A stretch of 64,000 bases of DNA from Maribacter sp044594925 (GTDB lineage: Bacteria; Bacteroidota; Bacteroidia; Flavobacteriales; Flavobacteriaceae), in NCBI RefSeq assembly GCF_044594925.1, contig NZ_CP138991.1, positions 1,922,001-1,986,000 on the forward strand. Reading direction: 5' to 3'. The stretch's first letter is position 1. Every line of letters begins with the position of its first letter. Under the pieces are notes generated by a model. That model was not told where the DNA came from. It was given only the letters and a program-made list of their open reading frames with translations, and did no database searches. This document shows, one piece after another, positions 26,291-33,708 of the stretch. A program made the translations under genes and the position numbers.

Positions 26291-26443
26291 TTGAAAAAAC
26301 CATTTTTTAAATTACTGGCCAAGTTAAACAAGACCTTGCTTCCCTCCTATGCAAAACAGCAATTAGACCTGTCCAAAGCTTCAAAACTTCAAATGGCGAT
26401 AATAGGTTGGCGTTACTTTGTTACTACAAATGCCTTAGATTAG
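26291..26443 (+). CDS. Small basic protein, missed by length-based gene calling
   Basis: The 50-aa protein starts at TTG 26291; no ATG is available in frame. It is basic and helical, beginning MKKPFFKLLAKLNKTLLPSY and ending QMAIIGWRYFVTTNALD. I recall very similar 50-residue proteins in many Flavobacteriaceae, some labelled SsrA-binding protein in databases although far too short for SmpB. The function is unknown. Its stop overlaps the convergent apt gene's end by four bases, so the two genes abut tail to tail. Confidence 0.7.
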   Translation: MKKPFFKLLAKLNKTLLPSYAKQQLDLSKASKLQMAIIGWRYFVTTNALD

Positions 26444-26952
26444 TATTTTAGTAACGAGTGAATGTCGTAGCCCTTTAATTGTTCCCTTCCTTTAAGGAAC
26501 TCTAATTCAATCAAAAAATTTAATTGAACAACTTCTCCTCCCAATCGCTCAACAAGCTTACAGACAGCCCTAGCCGTTCCTCCAGTGGCAATAACATCAT
26601 CATGAATAAGCACTTTATCCCCCTCTTTAATGGCATCTAAATGTATTTCCAAGGTATCCGAGCCATATTCCAAGGCAAAAGACTCATTAATTGTATTATA
26701 CGGTAACTTACCCGGCTTACGAACAGGCACAAAACCAGCATTTAATTTTTCCGCGAGCATAGGGCCAAAGATAAATCCCCTGCTCTCCATGCCTACCACT
26801 ATATCAATAGCAGCGTCATCTATAAAATCAGCGAGTGCTTTAGCTGTATACTTAAGTGCCTCTACATCTTTTAATAATGGTGTAATATCTTTGAAAACAA
26901 TTCCTTTTTTTGGAAAATCGGTGACATCCCTTATATAGCTATCGATATTCAT
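26440..26952 (-). CDS. apt: Adenine phosphoribosyltransferase
   Basis: Apt salvages adenine to AMP using PRPP. The 170-aa length is standard. The purine-recognition segment VGMESRGFIFG (about 61-71) and the PRPP-binding loop VLIHDDVIATGGTARA (about 115-130) are intact. It is cytoplasmic. The gene stands alone on the minus strand, and its upstream region also holds the divergent tRNA-Arg promoter. Confidence 0.96.
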   Translation of the reverse strand: MNIDSYIRDVTDFPKKGIVFKDITPLLKDVEALKYTAKALADFIDDAAIDIVVGMESRGFIFGPMLAEKLNAGFVPVRKPGKLPYNTINESFALEYGSDTLEIHLDAIKEGDKVLIHDDVIATGGTARAVCKLVERLGGEVVQLNFLIELEFLKGREQLKGYDIHSLLKY

Positions 26953-26972
26953 TTAATATGCCGTTCTTAATT

Positions 26973-27002
26973 TTGCGGTAAATGTAAAAAGAAATATATT
27001 TG
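26973..27002 (+). promoter_or_regulatory. Promoter of tRNA-Arg
   Basis: TTG at 26973-26975 and TATATTTG at 26995-27002 are separated by 19 bases. This is a full match to the Bacteroidota housekeeping promoter (TTG-N19-TAnnTTTG). The tRNA begins 24 bases after the -7 box. Confidence 0.85.
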
Positions 27003-27026
27003 CATCCCCTATATAAGGGGTACAAT

Positions 27027-27100
27027 GGCCTCGTGGCGCAACTGAATAGCGCATCTGATTACGGCTCAGAAGGTTACAGGTTTGAATCCTGTCGAGGTCA
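27027..27100 (+). tRNA. tRNA-Arg(ACG)
   Basis: The 74-base cloverleaf has acceptor arms GGCCTCG and CGAGGTC (one G-T pair), a D arm with GCGC pairs, anticodon loop TTACGGC (anticodon ACG at 27061-27063) and T arm ACAGG-TTTGAAT-CCTGT. The discriminator base is A and CCA is not encoded. A good promoter precedes it and a hairpin terminator follows. Confidence 0.95.
27085..27100 (+). repeat. 3' end of tRNA-Arg, left copy of a 16-bp direct repeat
   Basis: AATCCTGTCGAGGTCA at the tRNA 3' end is repeated exactly at 27199-27214. Duplicated tRNA 3' ends are the usual footprint of integration by tyrosine recombinases. The two copies are 114 bases apart and no integrase is nearby, so at most a remnant remains. 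Confidence 0.7.
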
Positions 27101-27110
27101 CGAATGAATT

Positions 27111-27162
27111 AAAAAGTCATACGTCAAATCAAGTTCGCTTGAATTTGTAAGTGTGACTTTTT
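27111..27162 (+). terminator. Terminator after tRNA-Arg
   Basis: A long hairpin has outer arms AAAAAGTCA (27111-27119) and TGACTTTTT (27154-27162). Its inner stem is capped by a TTCG tetraloop (27134-27137). It ends in a T run and is suited to ending the tRNA transcript. Confidence 0.75.
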
Positions 27163-27198
27163 GATTTTCAGCGCGGAGCGCTAAGGAAAACCGAAGAT

Positions 27199-27214
27199 AA
27201 TCCTGTCGAGGTCA
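27199..27214 (+). repeat. Right copy of the tRNA-Arg 3'-end repeat (attachment-site-like)
   Basis: An exact 16-bp repeat of the tRNA-Arg 3' end. A small AGCGC-GGA-GCGCT hairpin (27170-27182) lies between the two copies, after the terminator. Confidence 0.7.
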
Positions 27215-27776
27215 AAATTTTGCACAAAGCTCTTTAAACAAAATGTTTAGGAATCTTTTTATTTTTCTAGAAGTTAACTAAATATCCGACAACAATTTCT
27301 TTAGGGGATAAAACTCAAATTTACGTTGACTATAGATAAAACTGGAATGAATGTGCAGACTCAGAATAGCAAATTTAATAGTTCTATTTTTTAACAATTT
27401 AATCTGTTTAGGAGGTTCAATCGTAGTGATTAGATAATATTCATCGTTTAATAAAGTGTCCATTTTGGGTAACTCACAGAAATTCTATTGGCTTAAAAAA
27501 GTATTTTTCTGTGAAAAGTTATTTGTTAATATGAAACATTACGCATACCATATATTCAAGGGCTATCATCGTTAGCATTCTTAGTACACCGTTTGTGTCA
27601 CTTAAAAAAGATAATTACATATTTACCTTTAAGAAAGTCTAATATATGCACTAATTTAAAACTTCAAGAATTCTAAATGTTGCTTTACTTGGTTACTACT
27701 ATTTAACACCACTATGAAGAAGAGCATATACAACGCGGCTTTCATTAGATATACTACTTACTACTTGGATGAATGA
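27215..27776. other. Gene-free stretch after the tRNA
   Basis: No convincing gene. A 61-codon frame on the minus strand (27278-27463) has no recognisable motif or promoter and is probably chance. Given the duplicated tRNA end just to the left, this may be leftover sequence of an excised or decayed element. Confidence 0.45.
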
Positions 27777-28331
27777 TTAAGCAGTCGGCTTTAAACGCTC
27801 CGCATATTGCTTTCTAAATTGTGCCATCTTTGGTTCCATAACTGTGGTACAATAACCGTATTGTTTATTGAGTTGGTAATATTGTTGCTGCCTTTCTTCT
27901 GCTTTAAAAAAGCGCTCGTAACGTTTTACCTCAGTAACAATAGGCTTATCAAAATAGGGTTGTAATTCTTTAATTACAATATCGATAATAGCTCTTTCTT
28001 TTACATTTTCATAAAAGATGATGGACCTGTATTGTAAGCCTATATCGGTGCCTTGTTGATTAAGTAAGGTTGGATCGTGAGTAGTCATAAAAATAATCAA
28101 CAATTCTTCATACGAAATGACATTTGGGTCATACTCTAACTGAACTACTTGGGCGTGACCAATCATTCCTGAGCATTTTGCATGATAAGATGGGTAATCA
28201 GCTATATTACCACCACTGTAACCAGAAGTCACATTTATGACACCTCTTACCTCTTGAAAAATAGCCTGAGTGCACCAAAAACAACCACCACCAAAAGTGG
28301 CGAGCATTGTAAAATTGTTTTGATTTTTCAT
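27777..28331 (-). CDS. msrA: Peptide-methionine (S)-S-oxide reductase
   Basis: MsrA reduces the S form of methionine sulfoxide in proteins. The start is taken as the ATG at 28331, which gives 184 aa and overlaps the msrB stop as ATGA; an in-frame ATG nine codons upstream would run into msrB. The signature GGGCFWCTQAIFQEVRGV holds the catalytic Cys, and GYSGG and the YHAKCSGMIGHAQVVQ region follow. No signal peptide is seen. It is the last gene of a gap-msrB-msrA operon, which suggests oxidative-stress repair. Confidence 0.95.
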   Translation of the reverse strand: MKNQNNFTMLATFGGGCFWCTQAIFQEVRGVINVTSGYSGGNIADYPSYHAKCSGMIGHAQVVQLEYDPNVISYEELLIIFMTTHDPTLLNQQGTDIGLQYRSIIFYENVKERAIIDIVIKELQPYFDKPIVTEVKRYERFFKAEERQQQYYQLNKQYGYCTTVMEPKMAQFRKQYAERLKPTA

Positions 28332-28834
28332 AATTGTGGTATTTGTGTAGCTATGCAATTATGATTGCTGGTAATTTTTGATAAATATTTTATGGTTTTT
28401 TGTAAGACCATAGCTTCAGAATTGACACAAAAACGCAGTCCTGTTGCGCTTGGCCCATCAGGAAAAACATGTCCTAAATGAGCATCACATGTGTTACACA
28501 ACGTTTCTACTCGTAACATCCCGTGTGATTTGTCTTTTAAGAATTTTATTGCACTTGGCATTATGGGTGCAGTAAAGCAAGGCCAGCCTGATGTGGAGTT
28601 AAACTTTCTGAAGGAATCAAAAAGAGGTTCCCGACAGTTTACGCAATTATATTTTCCATCTTCAAAAACGTTACATAAAGTGCCTGTATGAGCTCTTTCC
28701 GTGCCTTTTTGCCGCGTAATCCAATATTGCTGTGGTGTTAAGATAGCTTTCCATTCTTCATCCGTTTTTTCAACGCGATGGTCTGGCAGAAGATTTCCGT
28801 AAGTGATATACTCTACAATGGTGTTCCAATTCAT
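28328..28834 (-). CDS. msrB: Peptide-methionine (R)-S-oxide reductase
   Basis: MsrB reduces the R form of methionine sulfoxide. The 168-aa protein has zinc-binding pairs CVNC and CNTC, the HLGHVFPDGP segment, and the catalytic Cys in GLRFCVNSE. It overlaps gap upstream and msrA downstream, both as ATGA, so translation is probably coupled. The long N terminus (about 25 residues before the domain) has no signal peptide. Confidence 0.95.
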   Translation of the reverse strand: MNWNTIVEYITYGNLLPDHRVEKTDEEWKAILTPQQYWITRQKGTERAHTGTLCNVFEDGKYNCVNCREPLFDSFRKFNSTSGWPCFTAPIMPSAIKFLKDKSHGMLRVETLCNTCDAHLGHVFPDGPSATGLRFCVNSEAMVLQKTIKYLSKITSNHNCIATQIPQL

Positions 28835-29832
28835 TTTTGATTATTTTTTATGTTTAAAATTTGTCTAACCATCTGGTTTGTAAATCCCCATTCATTATCG
28901 TACCAAGTCATTACTTTAAGTAAATCACCATCTACAACACGTGTCATGCTTAAATCTGCAGTAGAAGCATAAGGACTTTTAATAATATCCGAAGAAACTA
29001 TAGGGTCGTATGTAATAGCTATGACATCTTTGTATCTATCCGTTTTTGCTTCTTCTTCCAGAATGATATTTACCTGATCTACGGTTACATTTTTATCCAT
29101 AACAAAGGTCATATCAGATAAGGAACCAACGGGAATAGGCACACGAATGGCAATACCATCAAATTTTCCTTCATATTCTGGTAAAGCTTTAGTAGTGGCA
29201 ATTGCTGCTCCTGTAGTGGTGGGGATGATGTTTGCCGCACTAGCACGTCCCATTCTAAAGTTCTTCTTATTGGGACCATCAACCGCAGTTTGTGATGCGG
29301 TATATGCGTGTACGGTGGTCATAATTGCCTTTTTAATTCCAAGGCGCCGTCCTAGAATTTCAACAATCGGACTGATGTTATTCGTGGTGCAACTCGCACA
29401 AGAGAATATAGAAGTATGTCCGGCCTCGGTATTCACACCGTGTACTACAGTTGGTGCATTTACACTATTGGTAGGTGCAGAAATAATGACTGTTTTCGCT
29501 CCCGCCTTTACATGCTTTTCGGCATCTTCATAGGTGGTAAAAACACCAGTACTTTCTATAACTAAGTCTATATGAAGCTCCTCCCAAGGCAATTCTTCTG
29601 GATTACGCTCGCTATAAAAGGATATGGTTTTATCGCCTACTATAAGTGCTGTCTCGGTATGTCTTACTTTAGACTCATATTTTCCGTAAACGGTATCGTA
29701 ATTTAATAAGTAAGCTACATTCTCTATCGCTACAATATCATTTACCGCTATGATCTCTAATTCCTTATGTTCTAAGATGACTTTGAGCGCAGTTCTCCCG
29801 ATGCGCCCCATTCCGTTGATGGCTATTTTCAT
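28831..29832 (-). CDS. gap: Glyceraldehyde-3-phosphate dehydrogenase, type I
   Basis: The enzyme oxidises glyceraldehyde-3-phosphate to 1,3-bisphosphoglycerate with NAD(P). The 333-aa length is standard. The dinucleotide motif is NGMGRIGRTA, the catalytic Cys lies in SCASCTTNNISPI, and the paired His in HAYTASQ. Its operon with msrB and msrA, rather than with glycolytic genes, suggests a stress-linked paralogue (inference). The start ATG overlaps the stop of the upstream 60-aa ORF as ATGA. Confidence 0.95.
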   Translation of the reverse strand: MKIAINGMGRIGRTALKVILEHKELEIIAVNDIVAIENVAYLLNYDTVYGKYESKVRHTETALIVGDKTISFYSERNPEELPWEELHIDLVIESTGVFTTYEDAEKHVKAGAKTVIISAPTNSVNAPTVVHGVNTEAGHTSIFSCASCTTNNISPIVEILGRRLGIKKAIMTTVHAYTASQTAVDGPNKKNFRMGRASAANIIPTTTGAAIATTKALPEYEGKFDGIAIRVPIPVGSLSDMTFVMDKNVTVDQVNIILEEEAKTDRYKDVIAITYDPIVSSDIIKSPYASTADLSMTRVVDGDLLKVMTWYDNEWGFTNQMVRQILNIKNNQK

Positions 29833-30011
29833 AATTTATTGGTTTTCTTATAGTTTTTTTGGTTGAAAGTGGTATTAACAGGGCTTGCCATCGTTGAAAA
29901 TTTAGTTTGAGTAGCCTTATCGCCATCAAGGTTAGGTAGCTTCAACTTGATGAATTCTATCGCACAACTGGCAATAAATAGGTAATCCCGTATCTTCTTT
30001 TTTAGTGTCAT
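29829..30011 (-). CDS. 60-aa hypothetical protein in the gap-msr operon
   Basis: The small basic protein (MTLKKKIRDYLFIASCAIEF at the start, an unstructured Lys/Asn-rich end) has no recognised family. Its stop overlaps the gap start as ATGA, the same junction used by gap/msrB and msrB/msrA. It starts 11 bases after the AraC-like gene's stop. That regular spacing argues for a real gene, or at least a translated coupler ORF. Its function is unknown. Confidence 0.5.
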   Translation of the reverse strand: MTLKKKIRDYLFIASCAIEFIKLKLPNLDGDKATQTKFSTMASPVNTTFNQKNYKKTNKL

Positions 30012-30022
30012 AAGATATTGTT

Positions 30023-30847
30023 TTAGGTATTTAATCGCGTTTCTGTTTTTGGAAATAGGGGTACAACACCTTTAGTATTTAACTTAGAATTCACAAAAGC
30101 AGTCCCAGATTTTGCTGCAATTCCAGGTTTTATGTGGATTCCTGAATTATAGAATTGCTCTTCTTTTTTTACCCAACCCTTTTCTGATGAGCTAGGCTTA
30201 CTGAAGAATCTGCCAAATAGCTGATGTAGAAATGACGAATTTTTAGATTGCCCTTTAACAATATCCCCAAAGCTTGTTTTCTTTTTAAAGTGAGCTTCAA
30301 TGAGCTGACTGAAGCGTTTGACAATATCTAATTGCAAATTTTCTACAATAACCTTCTTTGCTGGAGTTTGTATCTTAATACTTGTTATGCGAATAATTCG
30401 CTTTAAAATATCGCGTTGCGTTACTGTAGAGCCATTGGTATAATTTAATTCTTGCTCAATATTGTTAAATATGACATTATAAAAGTTCTGCTCAATTTCG
30501 TTTAGAGTGATGATTAGGGAGTGTTTAAATCCAAAAAACCAAAATCCATAGAACTCTTTTTCTTCATCTACTGTTTTTAGATTATAGAAATCCTTATTAA
30601 ACGCGATAACCTGCAAACCTGTTTGCGGATGTGATACTTCAACGCATTGCAATGGTTTACAAAATAGCACCTCCCCTTTGCCTACCATGGCTCTGGAGTT
30701 GTTAATATAGACTTGGGTAGCCTCGCCACGGTTATAAATAACCTTATACAAGGCGCTAGATGCAAGAAGGGTTTGCGTAGTAGCTTCATTAAAATTTGAA
30801 AACAGAAAAAGACCGCCAGACCTAGGACAAATGATATAATGTTGCAT
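30023..30847 (-). CDS. AraC-like sensor domain protein lacking the HTH
   Basis: The 274-aa protein matches the N-terminal ligand-binding half of Bacteroidota AraC regulators: a cupin-like beta region (about 1-100), EEKEFYGFWFFGF, then the linker helices RDILKRIIRITSIKI and LDIVKRFSQLIEAHFKKKT (to about 195). Where the two helix-turn-helix motifs should follow there is an unrelated tail (SKPSSSEKGWVKKEEQF and onwards). No HTH was seen in the other frames, so this is a replacement rather than a simple frameshift. It heads the gap-msrB-msrA operon. It may act as a ligand-binding partner, or be decaying. Confidence 0.75.
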   Translation of the reverse strand: MQHYIICPRSGGLFLFSNFNEATTQTLLASSALYKVIYNRGEATQVYINNSRAMVGKGEVLFCKPLQCVEVSHPQTGLQVIAFNKDFYNLKTVDEEKEFYGFWFFGFKHSLIITLNEIEQNFYNVIFNNIEQELNYTNGSTVTQRDILKRIIRITSIKIQTPAKKVIVENLQLDIVKRFSQLIEAHFKKKTSFGDIVKGQSKNSSFLHQLFGRFFSKPSSSEKGWVKKEEQFYNSGIHIKPGIAAKSGTAFVNSKLNTKGVVPLFPKTETRLNT

Positions 30848-31144
30848 ATTTATAAAGATTTGATATACAACACTCTATAGTCGTGCCAATAATTTTTATT
30901 AATTTAAATTACTGATTATTAAATATTTACAACAATTGAGTGAAAATACATACAAAAACATATACACAATATATTGGAGTGCTCACAATATTGTATCTAT
31001 TAATTTTTACGAAATAGAACTATTATACTTTGAAGATGACAAGAAATAAAATCACAAAAATTGTGACCCTCACAGTATATGTTAGTTTTAAAAATAGTAC
31101 TTTACACATATCCCTTCTAATCAGCATTTTATAAGTGCGTTATT
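30848..31144. other. Divergent intergenic region
   Basis: AT-rich sequence between the minus-strand AraC-like operon and the plus-strand sigma-54 activator. It must hold the promoter of the gap-msr operon, but I could not pick one with confidence. Confidence 0.4.
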
Positions 31145-31160
31145 TTGGCATATTAATAGC
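31145..31160 (+). promoter_or_regulatory. Sigma-54-like promoter before the NtrC-type gene
   Basis: TTGGCATATTAATAGC has GG and GC separated by exactly 10 bases, the obligatory -24/-12 spacing. The match to TGGCAC-N5-TTGC is imperfect (T for C, A for T). It lies 57 bases before the activator's start codon and would allow autoregulation. Confidence 0.5.
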
Positions 31161-31216
31161 TGATGAAAAGTAAATCCAGAAAAAAATATTAATTTAGACC
31201 GCAGAACGCTCAACCT

Positions 31217-32575
31217 ATGTCCAAAAAGCTACTCATCGTAGAAGATGAATTCCTGATCGCAAATGATATTCGAACTATAGTCACCCAACTTGGGTATGCG
31301 GTGATGGCCTTAGCTAAATCTGCAGACGAAGCGCTAAAAGCCGTACAGGCCGAAAAACCTGATATTGCACTATTGGACATCAATATTATAGGTGACAGGA
31401 ATGGAATAGAATTAGCAAAAATTCTGACTAAAAAATATAGTATACCGCATCTGTTTATTACCTCCTATTCTGATAACGCCATTATAAGCCAGATGAACAA
31501 CACACATCCTTTAGGGTATATCCTGAAACCTTTTGATGAGCGTGACATACGAGTTGCATTGCAAATGTGCTCTGTTGCTTTAGAGGAGGAGGTCATCGAA
31601 AATGTAAAAAAAGTAAGCATAAAGAAATCATCAGGGATTATTGGTGAAAGTGCAAAATTACAAGAAACCTTAAAAAAGGCACAGCTCGTAGCCCCTACAG
31701 ATGTTACGGTTTTAATAAGCGGTGAGACAGGTGTAGGGAAAGAAGTTATAATGAATACTATTCATTTAAACGGAAATCAGAAGAACAATAAGCTTGTTAA
31801 AGTTAATTGTGCTGCATTGCCCTCAGAACTTATTGAAAGTGTTCTTTTTGGCCACGAAAAAGGAAGTTTTACAGGTGCGACCGAAAAAAGAATAGGAAAA
31901 TTTGAACAGGCCAACGGAGGCACTATCTTTTTAGATGAAATAGGCGAATTACCACTTACTAGCCAGTCTAAACTGCTTAGAGTTTTACAAGAAAAAGAAA
32001 TTGAAACCGTAGGTGGTTCTGTACAGAAAAAAATAGATGTGCGTGTTATTGCGGCAACTAATAAAGATTTATCGCAATGTGTAAGCGACGGCACCTTTAG
32101 GGCCGACTTATATTTTAGGCTCAGCACATTTCCTATAACCGTAGCTCCATTGCGCGAACGCCATGACGATATTTTACCTTTGGCCAACCATTTTTTGGAA
32201 AAAGCCGCAGAACGTTTTAATAAAGAGAACACCCAGTTATCCAAGGCATCCGAAAAAGCATTATTAAGCTACAATTGGCCAGGAAATATTAGAGAATTGG
32301 AGCACGTTATCGATAGGGCGCTATTGCTTAATGAAAGTGAAGAGTTGCAGATAGAACTAGAGGCCAATACTAGCGTTAAAAACGGTTCTTCTAAAGAATT
32401 TCAACTCAAATCTCTAGAACAAATAGAACGCGAGCAAATTATTGAAACCTTAAAATACTGTAACGGCAAAGTACGTGGTGCTAATGGTGCTGCAGAGATA
32501 TTAAAGCTGCATCCCAATACGCTAGATTTTAAGATTAAGAAGTTAGGGATTAATAAATCAACACTCTTTAGCTAA
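31217..32575 (+). CDS. NtrC-family sigma-54-dependent response regulator
   Basis: The 452-aa protein has three domains. Residues 1-120 are a receiver with the phosphoacceptor Asp54 (ALLDINI) and KPFDERDI. Residues about 140-370 are an AAA+ ATPase with Walker A GETGVGKE (169-176), the sigma-54 contact loop GSFTGA (Ser in place of the usual Ala), Walker B GGTIFLDE and the arginine-finger region FRADLYFRL. Residues about 405-452 are a Fis-type helix-turn-helix (NGKVRGANGAAEILKLHPNT). It would open sigma-54 promoters when phosphorylated, most likely by the kinases encoded next door. The neighbouring GG-N10-GC sites are its natural candidate targets. Confidence 0.95.
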   Translation: MSKKLLIVEDEFLIANDIRTIVTQLGYAVMALAKSADEALKAVQAEKPDIALLDINIIGDRNGIELAKILTKKYSIPHLFITSYSDNAIISQMNNTHPLGYILKPFDERDIRVALQMCSVALEEEVIENVKKVSIKKSSGIIGESAKLQETLKKAQLVAPTDVTVLISGETGVGKEVIMNTIHLNGNQKNNKLVKVNCAALPSELIESVLFGHEKGSFTGATEKRIGKFEQANGGTIFLDEIGELPLTSQSKLLRVLQEKEIETVGGSVQKKIDVRVIAATNKDLSQCVSDGTFRADLYFRLSTFPITVAPLRERHDDILPLANHFLEKAAERFNKENTQLSKASEKALLSYNWPGNIRELEHVIDRALLLNESEELQIELEANTSVKNGSSKEFQLKSLEQIEREQIIETLKYCNGKVRGANGAAEILKLHPNTLDFKIKKLGINKSTLFS

Positions 32576-32860
32576 ATATAAAGTATAATAGAAGGAATAT
32601 AGCCGTATTAAAAATTTCTAATTTTCATCATTCTTATAGTTGTTTCAATTTCCACAATCAGAGAAAATTTTCTTGTTATCGATTCCCATTATTTTTTATC
32701 AGTTTTGACCTATTACTTGTAATTTATGCAAGAGACTAAAACTGCAAACAGGACTTCAATATACTGTATCACTCCTATATTTCGTGTAAGATTTTTAAAT
32801 CAAACTAGAGATTTTAAAAACAAACATTTGATTTTCAATCATTTATACAAACCTTAAGTT
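32576..32860. other. Gene-free stretch after the activator
   Basis: AT-rich sequence with no gene or RNA that I can recognise. It ends at the sigma-54-like site at 32861. Confidence 0.4.
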
Positions 32861-32876
32861 TTGGCACAACTTTAGC
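32861..32876 (+). promoter_or_regulatory. Sigma-54-like promoter before the LytTR gene
   Basis: TTGGCACAACTTTAGC matches TGGCAC-N5-TTGC at all but one position and has the exact GG-N10-GC spacing. The start of transcription would fall near 32888. The LytTR gene follows after a leader of about 245 bases. Confidence 0.65.
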
Positions 32877-32887
32877 CTATTCCTGTA

Positions 32888-32977
32888 ATGAAAGTAATAA
32901 CTCCAAATTATAGGGCTATGCAAAATTCAATAAAAAGACACAACAGTACTATCAAAGTATTTACGAATAACTATTAG
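32888..32977 (+). CDS. 29-codon ORF at the predicted sigma-54 start point
   Basis: An ATG at 32888 opens a 29-residue basic peptide (MKVITPNYRAMQNSIKRHNS and on). The ATG falls almost exactly where transcription from the sigma-54-like site should begin, so it would be leaderless. It could be a small peptide gene, a leader peptide or chance. No homologue is recognised. Confidence 0.25.
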   Translation: MKVITPNYRAMQNSIKRHNSTIKVFTNNY

Positions 32978-32995
32978 GTAGGATGTGAATTTTAT

Positions 32996-33019
32996 TTATT
33001 TCTGATTATTCAGAAATAA
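32996..33019 (+). promoter_or_regulatory. Perfect hairpin in the leader of the LytTR gene
   Basis: TTATTTCTGA and TCAGAAATAA form a perfect 10-bp inverted repeat around TTAT, between the sigma-54-like site and the LytTR gene. It could be an operator (for example for a LytTR protein) or an RNA hairpin. There is no T tract. Confidence 0.4.
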
Positions 33020-33132
33020 ACGCACCTCTGTTTTGGAAACATATTAAGAAAACTAAACAAGAACTTATGACCCGTTGAGAAATAACTTAAACCTTAGATT
33101 ACCTAATATTCACATTTTAAAATTCATAAATT

Positions 33133-33636
33133 ATGTTATCCATAAATTATCAATTACGGAGTCTCTCATTTAAACCAAAAGCAACAACTTTTACCTACCT
33201 ATATACAGAAGAAACTTCGTTGAAAACAGTTGATGATGACTGTGAATCTATACATGAAAAAGAATTTGTATCTGAAAAAGAGGAGTGTAACCAAATTAAT
33301 CTTAGAGAGCGTATTGTTACTTATTTTCGCGATGAAATATTAGTTGTCTCCGTTTCAGAAATTGCCTGTATATATACCGATAATTCTATTACCTATGTGG
33401 TAACTATGGATGGTCAAAAGAGCACAACTAATTGTAGCTTAGATCATCTTATTATGCAACTAGACGGTCACGATTTTTTTAGAATAAACAGACAAATTAT
33501 TCTTGGGGTGTCCGCTATCAAAAAAATCATTAGACTAGGGCAAGGATTAAAAATACTAACCCAACCAAGTATAGATATAAGAGTGTTTGTGGGTAAGAAT
33601 AAAGCACTTCGTTTTAAAAACTGGTTAAATAGCTAA
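33133..33636 (+). CDS. Free-standing LytTR DNA-binding protein
   Basis: The 167-aa protein has about 55 variable N-terminal residues followed by a complete LytTR domain (about 60-165, with EIACIYTDNSITYVV, FFRINRQIILGVSAIKKI and VGKNKALRFKNWL). There is no receiver, signal peptide or membrane segment, so it cannot be controlled by phosphorylation in the usual way. A sigma-54-like site 260 bases upstream suggests that the NtrC-type activator controls its level. Its LytTR domain is close to that of the membrane regulator at 53293-54420. Confidence 0.88.
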   Translation: MLSINYQLRSLSFKPKATTFTYLYTEETSLKTVDDDCESIHEKEFVSEKEECNQINLRERIVTYFRDEILVVSVSEIACIYTDNSITYVVTMDGQKSTTNCSLDHLIMQLDGHDFFRINRQIILGVSAIKKIIRLGQGLKILTQPSIDIRVFVGKNKALRFKNWLNS

Positions 33637-33708
33637 AAGCTTTAAACCGGAAAAAAACGGAGAGTTTAAATTACAATGCTATGGAAGATCCTCCGAGATA
33701 AAATCTTT

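Noticed and set aside
27278..27463. 61-codon ORF on the minus strand in the gene-free region after the tRNA
   Set aside because: No recognisable motif, no promoter, atypical residue mix; most likely chance in AT-rich DNA.
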